Positions 26,359 through 34,992 of a stretch of DNA of 64,000 nucleotides are shown here, piece after piece (the stretch's first letter is position 1; every line of letters begins with the position of its first letter). The stretch is taken from NCBI RefSeq assembly GCF_014836885.1, contig NZ_JACSPY010000001.1, positions 124,001 through 188,000 on the forward strand, written 5' to 3'. The notes under the pieces are model-generated. The model saw only the letters and a program-made list of their open reading frames with translations. It did no database searches and had not been told where the DNA came from. The position numbers and the translations under genes were made by a program. The stretch is from Brevibacterium gallinarum. Its GTDB lineage: Bacteria > Actinomycetota > Actinomycetes > Actinomycetales > Brevibacteriaceae.

Positions 26359-27177
26359 ATGCTCCGAATCGCCACAGTGAATGTCAACGGTGTCCGCGCT
26401 GCCTTCCGCAAGGGAATGCCCGACTGGCTGGCCGGCGCCGGCGCTGACATCGTCACCCTGCAGGAAGTCCGCGCCCAGAACGACATCGCCTTAGGCGTCC
26501 TCGAACCCACCGGCTTCCACTCCTACTCCGCCGACGCCGAGGCGAAGGGCCGGGCAGGCGTGGCCGTCATGGGCCGCACGCCTGCGAAGGAGCTGCGGAT
26601 CGGCAACGGCGATGACTACTTCGACCGCTCCGGCCGCTGGCTGGAGGCCGACTACGAGCTCGCCGACGGGTCCCTGCTGACCGTCGTGTCCGTCTACGCC
26701 CACTCCGGTGAGGCCGGCACCCCGAAGCAGGATGACAAGTACCGGTTCTTCGACCAGATGCTGCGTCGGCTGCCCGAACTTCAGCAGCATGCCGATCACG
26801 CGCTCGTCACCGGCGACCTCAACGTCGGGCACACTGAGCTCGACATCAAGAACTGGAAGGCCAACCAGAAGAAGGCCGGCTTTTTGCCTGAGGAGCGGGC
26901 GTACTTCGACCGGTTCTTCGGCGAGCTCGGCTGGGTCGACGTGCACCGCCGGCTCTCCGGCGAGGTGCCCGGCCCCTACACCTGGTGGTCGATGCGCGGG
27001 AAGGCCTTCGACAACGACGCCGGCTGGCGCATCGACTACCACGCCGCGACCCCGGGCCTGGCAGAGCTCGCCCGCGCCGCCCGCGTCGACCGGGCTGCAA
27101 GCTGGGGTGAGCGGTGGAGCGATCACGCACCGCTGGTCATCGACTACGACCTGCCGGATCTCGCCAGCGCCGACTGA
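26359..27177 (+). CDS. xth: Exodeoxyribonuclease III/AP endonuclease
   Basis: A 272-residue EEP-fold nuclease of base-excision repair. Motifs: IATVNVNGVRAAF, TLQEVRAQ (metal-binding Glu), VVSVYAHSGEAG, ALVTGDLNVGHTELDIKN, GWRIDYHAATP and the catalytic His in WSDHAPLVIDYD. ATG 26359 is chosen because the family N-terminus MLRIATVN begins there and a leaderless -10 precedes it; the open frame upstream is not conserved-looking. The stop lies in a 13-bp tandem repeat. Confidence 0.93.
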   Translation: MLRIATVNVNGVRAAFRKGMPDWLAGAGADIVTLQEVRAQNDIALGVLEPTGFHSYSADAEAKGRAGVAVMGRTPAKELRIGNGDDYFDRSGRWLEADYELADGSLLTVVSVYAHSGEAGTPKQDDKYRFFDQMLRRLPELQQHADHALVTGDLNVGHTELDIKNWKANQKKAGFLPEERAYFDRFFGELGWVDVHRRLSGEVPGPYTWWSMRGKAFDNDAGWRIDYHAATPGLAELARAARVDRAASWGERWSDHAPLVIDYDLPDLASAD

Positions 27178-27209
27178 GTCGACCGACTGAGTCGACCGAC
27201 TGAGCCGGC
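27171..27209 (+). repeat. 13-bp tandem repeat across the xth stop
   Basis: CGACTGAGTCGAC occurs at 27171-27183 and 27184-27196, with a diverged third copy at 27197-27209. Each copy contains TGA; the first is the xth stop. The unit is itself partly palindromic (GTCGAC). Confidence 0.85.
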
Positions 27210-27535
27210 CGCTGCCGGGATTCTCATTGCGATCTCCTTGCAGCTGGCAGGTACACTGGCAGAGACCTCGCCGATGGTGACAGCATCGGCGCACTCCGGC
27301 AGAGAGCACACCACCTCCGTGAAATCGACGATCACTCACCCCTGAGACGCGCAATCTGACCTGCGCTCGGCAGCCGAACCGTCTCGGCTGCAGGGCTTCG
27401 GTGATCGACCCTGCCCGCCGGACTATTCCGGAACGCCGGATTCCTGCATTCCTGCAGACCTGTCGGCACTCACCGCTGCGCTGAGCCTGTGCGCGTCTCG
27501 ATTCGTCTGAACGATCTCGATACGCGGAGGTATGC
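27178..27535 (+). promoter_or_regulatory. Long leader of the ABC-F gene with a possible leader peptide
   Basis: This 358-bp gap holds a possible promoter (TTGCGA 27227-27232, 19 bp, TACACT 27252-27257), which would give a leader of about 270 nt. A 23-codon ORF (ATG 27274, TGA 27343-27345, MVTASAHSGREHTTSVKSTI start) lies near its 5' end. Two 7-bp hairpins follow or overlap: GCCGATG/CATCGGC around 27270-27294 and CAGCCGA/TCGGCTG around 27371-27391. Antibiotic-resistance ABC-F genes are often controlled by such attenuation leaders, but this is inference. Confidence 0.4.
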
Positions 27536-29155
27536 GTGGAGCATTCACTCATCACTCTTGACTCTCTCACCTACACCTGGCCCGACGGCACTGCCGCTCT
27601 GGCTGGGCTCACCGGCTCGATCGCCCGCGGGCGCACCGGGCTCATCGGCGCCAACGGCGCCGGCAAGACGACCCTCGTACGGCTGCTCACCGGGGAACTG
27701 GCCCCGACTGCCGGGCACGTGCACCTCCACGGCAGCGTCGGCGTGCTGCCCCAGGACCTGGCCTTAAGCAGCCAGACCGTCGCCGAGGTGCTCGGCATCG
27801 ACCGGATCCTCACCGCACTTCGGGCAGTGGAGACCGGGGACGTCGACGTCGCGCACTTCGACGTCATCGGCCAGGACTGGGACATCGCCGCCCGCGCCTG
27901 CCAGGCACTCGCGGCAGTCGGTCTGCCGCTGGATGAAGAGGAGCTCGACCGGCCGGTGCGCACACTGTCCGGGGGAGAGGCGATGAAGGTCGGGCTTGCA
28001 GGGCTGCACCTGCACCGGCCTCAGCTGGCGATCCTCGATGAGCCGACGAACAACCTCGACACAGCCGGCCGGGCACACGTGCGCGGACTCATCGACAGCT
28101 GGCGGGGTTCGCTGCTCATCATCAGCCACGACCGCCAGCTCCTCGACGGCGTCGACCGGATCGTCGAGCTCTACGGCACCGGCACCCGTAACGCGGCAGG
28201 CGAGCTGCAGGCTTCGACGATGCGCACGTGGGAGGGCCGCTTCAGCGACTATCGCCGGCAGTTGGCTGCCGAACAGGAGGCCGCAGAACAGGCGGCGGTG
28301 ACCGCGCGCAGCGAGCTGGGCAGGCAGAAGCACAAGCGGATCGAGGCGCAGATCAAACTCGACCGCCGGCAGCGCACGGCCAAGCAGGCGGTCAAGGATG
28401 GGAAGGTGCCGCCTATCGTCGCAGGCGGCAAGGCGATGCAGGCGCAGAAGTCAGCTGCGAAGCTCACCGGCACCCACGCAGCCCGGGAGACAGCCGCCCA
28501 TCAGCAGCTCCAAGAAGCCCAGGCTCAGGTGCGGCCACGTGTCGTCATCGACATCGAACTGCCCGACACGGCGGTGCCGGCCGGGCGGACGGTCCTCGAA
28601 CTCGACAGCAGTGAGGAGGTCTTCAGCATCCGCGGGCCTGAGCGGGTGGCGCTCGCCGGTCCGAACGGAGCCGGCAAGACGACCCTGCTCAACCGGATCA
28701 TGACAGCTGCTCACACGGGGGAGGAACCCGGTGTGCGCGTCATCGCCGAGGTCGGGCTGCTGCCGCAGCGTATCCTCCTCGACCCGCAGCTCAGTGTGCT
28801 CGAGACGGTCCGGTGTGCAGCTCCACATGCGGACCCGCACACGGTCCGCGCGCAGCTGGCCGGCCTGAACCTGAAGAAGGGCCGGCCCGACCAGTCGGTC
28901 GGCCAGCTCTCCGGTGGGGAACGGTTCCGCGTCGCGCTCGCGCGGCTGCTGCTGGCTGACCCGGCTCCGCAGCTGCTGCTGCTCGACGAGCCGACTAACA
29001 GCCTCGACCTGGAGAGCGTCGAGGTGCTCGTGGAGGCGTTGGCCGCCTATCAAGGCGCGCTCATCGTTGTCAGCCACGATGCAGAGTTCCTCACTGACAT
29101 CGGCTGCACTCGGACGTGGGAGGTCATCGGCGGGGCACTGCGTGAGGCACGCTGA
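27536..29155 (+). CDS. ABC-F family ATPase (ribosome-associated, possible antibiotic resistance)
   Basis: A 539-residue protein with two ABC domains and no membrane segments. Walker A: GANGAGKTT (about residue 38) and GPNGAGKTT (about 381). Signatures: LSGGEAMKV and LSGGERFRV. Walker B: LAILDEPTNNLD and LLLLDEPTNSLD, each followed by a switch His. The linker between domains (about 225-330) is long, charged and helical, as in ABC-F factors that act at the ribosomal E site. The sequence fits resistance-type ABC-F proteins better than EttA. Start GTG 27536 follows GGAGG by five bases. Confidence 0.85.
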   Translation: MEHSLITLDSLTYTWPDGTAALAGLTGSIARGRTGLIGANGAGKTTLVRLLTGELAPTAGHVHLHGSVGVLPQDLALSSQTVAEVLGIDRILTALRAVETGDVDVAHFDVIGQDWDIAARACQALAAVGLPLDEEELDRPVRTLSGGEAMKVGLAGLHLHRPQLAILDEPTNNLDTAGRAHVRGLIDSWRGSLLIISHDRQLLDGVDRIVELYGTGTRNAAGELQASTMRTWEGRFSDYRRQLAAEQEAAEQAAVTARSELGRQKHKRIEAQIKLDRRQRTAKQAVKDGKVPPIVAGGKAMQAQKSAAKLTGTHAARETAAHQQLQEAQAQVRPRVVIDIELPDTAVPAGRTVLELDSSEEVFSIRGPERVALAGPNGAGKTTLLNRIMTAAHTGEEPGVRVIAEVGLLPQRILLDPQLSVLETVRCAAPHADPHTVRAQLAGLNLKKGRPDQSVGQLSGGERFRVALARLLLADPAPQLLLLDEPTNSLDLESVEVLVEALAAYQGALIVVSHDAEFLTDIGCTRTWEVIGGALREAR

Positions 29156-29291
29156 GGACCACCGCCACCCCCTCGGCAACCGTTGCCACCACCGCGGGAA
29201 CGGTCGCGACCGCCTCGGGAGCGGGGCACAACGCAGCGGCCGCCGATCCACCTGACGTGAACCGGCGGCCGCCGGGTGGGACGTCACTGCT
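29156..29291 (+). other. GC-rich repetitive spacer between the ABC-F gene and the cstA partner gene
   Basis: A 136-bp convergent spacer with repeated CCACCGC, CCTCGG and CGGGAACGGT blocks, including the motif CCGCCTCGG at 29210-29218. No clean terminator stem is obvious, although several partial dyads exist. Confidence 0.4.
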
Positions 29292-29504
29292 TCAGCAGCA
29301 GCGCGCCTTCGGGTTCGTCTCCTGCTCGTCGATGAGATCGCGCCAGAATTCGCGTTCGCACATCGCGCCCTCGCGGGTGCCGTGGCGGCGCTCGTAGTGC
29401 TCAAGGTAGTGGACGTAGGCGTTCTCGCCCATGACCTCCTTGAGGTACCAGTGCACGGCCTTGAACGGGCGGGCGACTGCGGCAGCAAACGAACTCATCG
29501 TCAC
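29292..29504 (-). CDS. YbdD/YjiX family small protein (CstA partner)
   Basis: A 70-residue protein of the YbdD/YjiX (selenoprotein-like putative) family, with FKAVHWYLKEVMGENAYVHY, ERRHGTREGAMCEREFW and a C-terminal CC pair. Members are almost always encoded right after a CstA-type transporter and are thought to assist it. Here it overlaps the cstA stop by four bases. Confidence 0.85.
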   Translation of the reverse strand: MTMSSFAAAVARPFKAVHWYLKEVMGENAYVHYLEHYERRHGTREGAMCEREFWRDLIDEQETNPKARCC

Positions 29505-31825
29505 TTCTCCTTCGGAGCGGCGTGCGAGCCGGAACCGGTGTCAGAGGCACCGTGGTCCTTCTCAGCCTTCTCCTTCGAGGATACGCCGACAGCGCCGGCG
29601 GGCGCGAGACCGTGCTTGCGACGGTACTCCTCCCACTGGGCCTCGACCTCGCGCTCGGCCTTCGTGGCGATGAGGCTGGCCGGGGCGAAGAGCTTCGTCG
29701 GCACAAACGCGGCCTCCGTCGTCTCCATCGGGCCGGTGCGGATCGACTTGATGCTCACCGCGATCGCCATGACGACGACCATGAGCACCAGCGAGGCGAA
29801 CACGATCGACAGGGTGCCCTGGATGAACGTGTTGCGCACGACCGCGCGCATCGCATCAACACCTTCGGTGGTGCCCAGTGAGGTCTCACCGGCGGCGAGT
29901 GCCTGCTTGTAGGCCGAGTGCTGCGCCCAGTAGCCGAGCTTCGGGTCAGAGGAGAAGATCTTCTGCCACGATGCGGTCATCGTCACAGCAAGGTCCCAGG
30001 CCAGCGGGATCCCGGGGATCCACGCATAGCGTGCCTTGCCGATCTTGCAGACCAAGGCGAACACCACCGCCAACGCGATCGCCGCCAGCAGCTGGTTGGA
30101 GATGCCGAACAGCGGGAACAGCGTATTGATGCCGCCGAGCGGGTCGGTGACACCCATGAGCAGGATCGAGCCCCAGGCACCGACCATGACGATCGTCGAA
30201 ACCCAGGCGCCGATGTTCCAGGACGGGTCGCGGAACTTCGGCCAGAAGTTGCCCATCCAGTCCGAGAACATGAAGCGGGCAACACGGGTGCCGGCATCGA
30301 TCGTCGTGAGGATGAACAGCGCTTCGAACATCACGGCGAAGTGGTACCAGAAGCTCATCGCCGACTGGCCGCCGAAACCGGGCACCTGGTGCAGGATGTG
30401 GGCCATGCCCATCGCCAGGGTCGGTGCACCGCCGGTGCGCGAGACGATCGAACCCTCGCCGACGGCCTCACCGGCGGCGGCGAGATCGGCAGCGGTCGTC
30501 TGCGTCTCCATGAACGGGTTGGAGTTGATGAACTCGGCAGCTCCCTCGGCAGTGCCACCGGTCAGCGGCTCGGCTGCGTTCATGGCGAAGTAGATGCCCT
30601 TGTCGAGACAGATCGCAGCGACGAGCGCCATGATCGCGACGAAGGACTCCATGAGCATGCCGCCGTAGCCGATGAGGCGGGCCTGCGACTCCTTCTCCAG
30701 CAGCTTCGGCGTCGTGCCCGAGGACACGAGCGCGTGGAAGCCCGACAGCGCACCACAGGCGATGGTGATGAACAGGAACGGGAAGAGCGCACCCGCAAAC
30801 GCCGGGCCCTCGGAGTTCGAGGCGAACGGGGTGACGGCCGGCATCTGCACGGTCGGGTTGACGATGATGATGCCAACAGCCAGCAGCACGATGGTGCCGA
30901 TCTTCATGAAGGTCGACAGGTAGTCGCGCGGGGCCAGCAGCACCCACACCGGCAGGACGGCTGCGAAGAAGCCGTAGATCATGAGCGACCAGGCCAGCGT
31001 CGTCTTCGACAGATGGAACATCTCAGCCATCGCCGGGTTGGCGTTGACCCAGCCGCCGGCGATGATCGCGAACACCAACAGGGTGATGCCGATGACGGAG
31101 GTCTCGATGACCTTGCCCGGGCGGATGTAGCGCATGTAGATGCCCATGAACACAGCGATCGGGATCGTCATCGCGATCGAGAAGACACCCCACGGGCTCT
31201 CGGCCAGGGCGTTGATGATGACAACACCGAGCACGGCGATGAGGATGATCATGATGAGCAGGATGCCGAGCGAGGCGATGAAACCGCCGACGGAGCCGAG
31301 CTCGTCACGGGCCATCTGGCCCAGCGACCGGCCGTTGCGGCGGGTCGAGAAGTACAGCACCATGTAGTCCTGCACCGCACCGGCGACGATGACGCCGAGG
31401 ATGATCCACAGCGTGCCGGGCAGATATCCCATCTGGGCGGCCAGAATCGGGCCGACGAGCGGGCCGGCGCCGGAGATCGCGGCGAAGTGGTGACCGAACA
31501 CGACGCGGCGGTCGGTCGGGGTGAAGTCGCGGCCGTTCTCATTGATCTCCGCGGGGGTCGCCCGCTTGAGGTCGGGGCGGCAGATCTTCCACTCGATGAA
31601 CTTCGCGTAGAAGCGGAAGGCGATGAGGTAGCTGCCGACAGCGGCGGCGACGAACCAGCTGGCTGAGAGGTTCTCGCCGCGCACGAACGCGACCATCACC
31701 CAGCCGACGGCGGCGATCGCAGCGATCGCAACCCACAGGACGATCTTGCCCGGAGTCCAGCGCGGACGTTCGATCACGCCGACTGGAGGCAGACTCTCAT
31801 CGGTTTTGACGTATTCAACCGACAT
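29501..31825 (-). CDS. cstA: CstA family peptide/pyruvate transporter
   Basis: A 774-residue integral membrane protein with more than a dozen hydrophobic segments. It shows the CstA pattern: GRDFTPTDRRVVFGHHFAAISGAGPLVGPILAAQ, GAVQDYMVLYFSTRRNGRSLG and FHALVSSGTTPKLL, broken here into short quotes of conserved pieces such as GHHFAAISGAGP. Members import peptides or pyruvate during carbon limitation. The start is ATG 31823-31825, five bases after GGAG; the frame is open for about 150 more codons upstream, but these are not conserved-looking. The YbdD-type partner overlaps its end. Confidence 0.92.
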   Translation of the reverse strand: MSVEYVKTDESLPPVGVIERPRWTPGKIVLWVAIAAIAAVGWVMVAFVRGENLSASWFVAAAVGSYLIAFRFYAKFIEWKICRPDLKRATPAEINENGRDFTPTDRRVVFGHHFAAISGAGPLVGPILAAQMGYLPGTLWIILGVIVAGAVQDYMVLYFSTRRNGRSLGQMARDELGSVGGFIASLGILLIMIILIAVLGVVIINALAESPWGVFSIAMTIPIAVFMGIYMRYIRPGKVIETSVIGITLLVFAIIAGGWVNANPAMAEMFHLSKTTLAWSLMIYGFFAAVLPVWVLLAPRDYLSTFMKIGTIVLLAVGIIIVNPTVQMPAVTPFASNSEGPAFAGALFPFLFITIACGALSGFHALVSSGTTPKLLEKESQARLIGYGGMLMESFVAIMALVAAICLDKGIYFAMNAAEPLTGGTAEGAAEFINSNPFMETQTTAADLAAAGEAVGEGSIVSRTGGAPTLAMGMAHILHQVPGFGGQSAMSFWYHFAVMFEALFILTTIDAGTRVARFMFSDWMGNFWPKFRDPSWNIGAWVSTIVMVGAWGSILLMGVTDPLGGINTLFPLFGISNQLLAAIALAVVFALVCKIGKARYAWIPGIPLAWDLAVTMTASWQKIFSSDPKLGYWAQHSAYKQALAAGETSLGTTEGVDAMRAVVRNTFIQGTLSIVFASLVLMVVVMAIAVSIKSIRTGPMETTEAAFVPTKLFAPASLIATKAEREVEAQWEEYRRKHGLAPAGAVGVSSKEKAEKDHGASDTGSGSHAAPKEK

Positions 31826-32198
31826 ACGTGCTCCATTTCTGCTCTGTTGCATGAGCCCCGCCGGGTCAGGCGGGATATCACGGGAACGCGGGCATTCGCC
31901 TGGTGGTGCGGCATCCGCGCGGCACGGCACAGCATGGAAGGGCTGGGGCCGGGGAGGCGGAGCGCAACGGGAGAAGTGTGTGAGTTCCCTGAGACTGAAT
32001 ACATGGTGAAGCCAATTCTGTGATTTGTCTAACTCTCTGGCATCTTCTGAGCGAACGACCGTCAAACCGTTACCAAAGTTGCGCATATGTCCACTCTGCG
32101 GACAGCCCAGGGCCGTTCTGCGCCCCTGTCCGCCGCCGAGGCGGTGGTCGGGTGACCGAGTCGCAGACCGGGGGTGCGGAAGTGGCACAATGGAATCC
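31826..32198. promoter_or_regulatory. Divergent cstA-trpS intergenic region
   Basis: A 373-bp gap holding the cstA promoter region and the trpS promoter. The part near 31990-32090 is AT-rich relative to the genome and is the likely cstA control region. TGTGA-type half-sites occur around 31978 and 32018, but no full CRP/GlxR palindrome. The motif CCGAGGCGG is at 32136-32144. Close to trpS, TGGCACAAT ends at 32191, seven bases before its ATG. Confidence 0.4.
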
Positions 32199-33215
32199 AT
32201 GACCGCCACGCACGACCCGCAGGCCCGCCTGCGCACCCTCTCCGGAATCCAGGCCACCTCCGACTCCCTCCACCTGGGCAACTACATCGGTGCGCTGCAG
32301 CAGTTCGTGGAGCAGCAGGAGACGCACGACGCGTTCTTCTTCATCGCGAACATGCACGCGATCACCGTCGAACAGGATCCCGCGCTGCTGCGCGAGCGGA
32401 CCCTGCGCACCGTCGCCCAGTTCCTCGCCGCCGGCATCGACCCGGAGAAGTCGACGATCTTCGTGCAGTCCCACGTGCCTGAGCACACGCAGCTGTCCTG
32501 GGTGCTCGAATGCACCACCGGGTTGGGTGAGGCGCAGCGGATGACGCAGTTCAAGGACAAGTCCGCCAAGCGCGAAAAGGTCTCGCTCGGCCTGCTGACC
32601 TACCCGGCGCTCATGGCCGCCGACATCCTCATGTACCACCCCGATGTCGTTCCGGTCGGTGAGGACCAGCGCCAGCACCTGGAGCTCACCCGCAATCTCG
32701 CTGAGCGCTTCAACCACCGCTACGGTCGCACCTTCACGGTGCCCGAGGCTGGGATTCCGAAGGAGACGGCCAAGATCTACGATCTGCAGGACCCGACGGC
32801 GAAGATGTCGAAGTCGGCGGCCTCCCCGGCCGGTCTCATCAACATCCTCGACGAGCCCAAGGCGCTGGCGAAGAAGTTCAAGTCCGCCGTCACCGACAAC
32901 GACACCGTCATCGCCTACGATCCCGAGCGCAAGCCCGGTGTGTCGAACCTGCTGACGATCTACTCCTCGCTGTCCGGCCAGCCGATCGATGCGATCGTGA
33001 CCGAGTTCGACGGCAAGATGTACGGCCACCTCAAGGTCGCCCTCGCTGACCTCGCCGTCGAGACGCTCTCACCGGTGCGCGAGCGCACCCTCGAGCTGCT
33101 CGATGACCCGGCTGAGCTCGAGCGGCTGCTGGCGATCGGTGCCGATGCCGCCCAGGCGATTGCCGAGCAGACGATCAAGGACGTGTATGACCGCATCGGG
33201 TTCCTCCGCCGCTGA
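32199..33215 (+). CDS. trpS: Tryptophanyl-tRNA synthetase
   Basis: A 338-residue class I synthetase charging tRNA-Trp. The HIGH-type motif region is [18 protein letters not shown], the KMSKS motif is [14 protein letters not shown], and [19 protein letters not shown] is typical. ATG 32199 is chosen because CACAAT lies seven bases upstream (leaderless) and the conserved sequence begins there; the open frame to 32025 is not conserved. Because the mRNA is probably leaderless, T-box control is unlikely. The next gene starts inside its 3' end. Confidence 0.95.
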   Translation: MTATHDPQARLRTLSGIQATSDSLHLGNYIGALQQFVEQQETHDAFFFIANMHAITVEQDPALLRERTLRTVAQFLAAGIDPEKSTIFVQSHVPEHTQLSWVLECTTGLGEAQRMTQFKDKSAKREKVSLGLLTYPALMAADILMYHPDVVPVGEDQRQHLELTRNLAERFNHRYGRTFTVPEAGIPKETAKIYDLQDPTAKMSKSAASPAGLINILDEPKALAKKFKSAVTDNDTVIAYDPERKPGVSNLLTIYSSLSGQPIDAIVTEFDGKMYGHLKVALADLAVETLSPVRERTLELLDDPAELERLLAIGADAAQAIAEQTIKDVYDRIGFLRR

Positions 33216-33828
33216 GTCACCGGGCCGTGTGACCCGTCCCCACGAGCCGGGCCTCGGGCCGGCGTGGGGAACGCCGCCGGGTGTCCCCGAGCTGCCGCCG
33301 GACGACGGCACCGGGATGGTCTCGATCGGGGTGACCCTCGACGTGCCCGAGCCCTACGGCTCCCAGCTGCAGTCGCTGCGGGCCTCACTCGGCGATGCCC
33401 GTGGCACGAGCGTCCCGGCTCACATCACCCTCATCCCGCCGATGGAGATCCCGGCCACCGCGTGGCCGATCGTGCGCGAGCACATTCGCGGCGTCGCGAA
33501 CACAACCTCGCCGTTCACACTGCAGCTGCGGGGGACCGGGACGTTCATGCCGACCTCGCCGGTCGTGTTCATCACCGTCGCCCGCGGCATCTCCGAATGC
33601 CAGCAGCTCTCCGAGGCGCTGCGCCACGGAGTGCTGAATCAGCAGCTGGCGTTTCCGTATCACCCGCACGTCACCATCGCCCAGGAGCTCGACGAGGAGG
33701 TCCTCGAACGGGCCTACCGGGAATCGGCCGACTACGACGTGTCATTCATGGCCCACGGCTTCGGCGTGTACTTCCACACCGCCGATGAGGAATGGCAGCT
33801 GTTCGACAACGTGCCCTTCGGCCCGTAA
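33187..33828 (+). CDS. 2'-5' RNA ligase/phosphoesterase family protein
   Basis: A 213-residue 2H-superfamily protein. The two catalytic HxT/S motifs are HITLIPP and HVTIAQE, about 90 residues apart. Members hydrolyse or ligate 2'-5' phosphodiester or cyclic phosphate bonds in RNA; the physiological role in bacteria is unclear. The first 45 residues are Pro/Gly-rich and unconserved. ATG 33187, five bases after AAGGA, lies within the trpS 3' end (29-bp overlap); GTG 33229 is an alternative start. Confidence 0.8.
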   Translation: MTASGSSAAESPGRVTRPHEPGLGPAWGTPPGVPELPPDDGTGMVSIGVTLDVPEPYGSQLQSLRASLGDARGTSVPAHITLIPPMEIPATAWPIVREHIRGVANTTSPFTLQLRGTGTFMPTSPVVFITVARGISECQQLSEALRHGVLNQQLAFPYHPHVTIAQELDEEVLERAYRESADYDVSFMAHGFGVYFHTADEEWQLFDNVPFGP

Positions 33829-33891
33829 CCCAGCCACCGCCTCGGGAACGGTGGGCCAGGAGAGTGGCATCTGCTCAGCTGAACCGGAACA

Positions 33892-34941
33892 ATGGCAGGT
33901 GTGAAGAAGAAGACCGCACCGCGCAATCTCGCTCCCGAGATGCTGCACACCGCCGCCCGCCTCGAAGACCGCTACCACGCCTGGGCGCGGGAGAAGGCGA
34001 CGAAGCGCGGCTGGCATCGCACCGTCATCGCCTACGACTCCTACGGCAGCGAGAACTTCATCCGCGTCCTCGCCCGCGTCGTGCTGACGAAGACCGGCCA
34101 GCCGGCAGCAGATACGCAGGCTTCGATCCGCGGCTGGCGCTCCTTCGGCAATGTGCCGCTGTCCGATGACCACGCCTGGGTGCGCGTCAACGGCGCCGAA
34201 CATATGGTCACCGCCGACCGCGGCGGGATCGTCGATGCGATCATCCCCGGTGAGTTCGAGCCCGGCAATGTCGAGATCGAGCTGTGGACCGATGATTCGC
34301 TCGTCGACACCGCCAATGTGCGCATCATCGGTCAGGAGCAGGGCTTCGGGATCGTCTCCGACATCGACGACACCGTCATGGTCACCGCACTGCCGCGTCC
34401 GTTCCTCGCGGCCTGGAACACCTTCGTCCTCGATGAGCACGCTCGCTCGCCGGTGGCCGGGATGTCGGTGCTCTACGACCGGCTGACCTACCTGCGACCG
34501 AACTCGCCGATCCTCTACCTGTCCACCGGGCCGTGGAACGTCGCCCCGACGCTCAAACGCTTCCTCACCCGGAACATGTACCCGGTCGGTCCGCTGCTGC
34601 TGACCGACTGGGGACCGACGGCCACCCGTGCGTTCCGCTCCGGGCAGGATCACAAGCGCGCCACCCTCGAACGCCTGGCCCGGGAGTTCCCGCAGGTCAA
34701 GTGGCTGCTCATCGGTGATGACGGGCAGCATGACGAGGAGATCTACGGCGAGTTCGTCGAAAACCACCCGGACAATGTCGTCGCGGTGGCAATCCGGCAG
34801 CTGACCGTCGGAGAGGCGGTGTGGGCCGGTGGTCGTTCGAAGGGCTCCGGCCGCGGCCAGGGGGTGCCCTGGATCTACGCCCCCGACGGTGCCGGGCTTG
34901 CCTCGAAGCTCACCGAGCGCGGCATCTTCTCCTCACTCTGA
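33892..34941 (+). CDS. App1-type (DUF2183) phosphatase
   Basis: A 349-residue protein with the HAD-like motif FGIVSDIDDTVMVTALPRP around residue 165, then LYLSTGPWNVAPTLKRFL, LTDWGPT and KWLLIGDDGQHDEEIY. These match the App1/DUF2183 family, whose yeast member is a phosphatidate phosphatase; the bacterial substrate is unknown. ATG 33892 has no clear ribosome site. GTG 33901 lies exactly seven bases after AACAAT and could be a leaderless start (346 aa). The stop lies in a repeat shared with the convergent carboxypeptidase gene. Confidence 0.82.
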   Translation: MAGVKKKTAPRNLAPEMLHTAARLEDRYHAWAREKATKRGWHRTVIAYDSYGSENFIRVLARVVLTKTGQPAADTQASIRGWRSFGNVPLSDDHAWVRVNGAEHMVTADRGGIVDAIIPGEFEPGNVEIELWTDDSLVDTANVRIIGQEQGFGIVSDIDDTVMVTALPRPFLAAWNTFVLDEHARSPVAGMSVLYDRLTYLRPNSPILYLSTGPWNVAPTLKRFLTRNMYPVGPLLLTDWGPTATRAFRSGQDHKRATLERLAREFPQVKWLLIGDDGQHDEEIYGEFVENHPDNVVAVAIRQLTVGEAVWAGGRSKGSGRGQGVPWIYAPDGAGLASKLTERGIFSSL

Positions 34942-34992
34942 TCTGCCGTCCAGCCTGAACTGTTCCTCACTCTGAGCTGTTCCTCACTCTGA
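34930..34992. repeat. Repeat carrying the stop codons of both convergent genes
   Basis: TCCTCACTCTGA occurs at 34930-34941, 34964-34975 and 34981-34992; the last two are part of a 17-bp tandem repeat. The first copy contains the plus-strand stop (34939-34941). The third contains the minus-strand stop of the carboxypeptidase (34984-34986). Confidence 0.85.

Noticed and set aside
31970..32030. CRP/GlxR-type operator before cstA
   Set aside because: Only TGTGA half-sites are present; no properly spaced TCACA half completes them.
31826..32281. Longer CstA protein starting at about 32281
   Set aside because: The extra 152 residues look like non-coding DNA, and ATG 31823-31825 has a good GGAG site and starts the conserved sequence.
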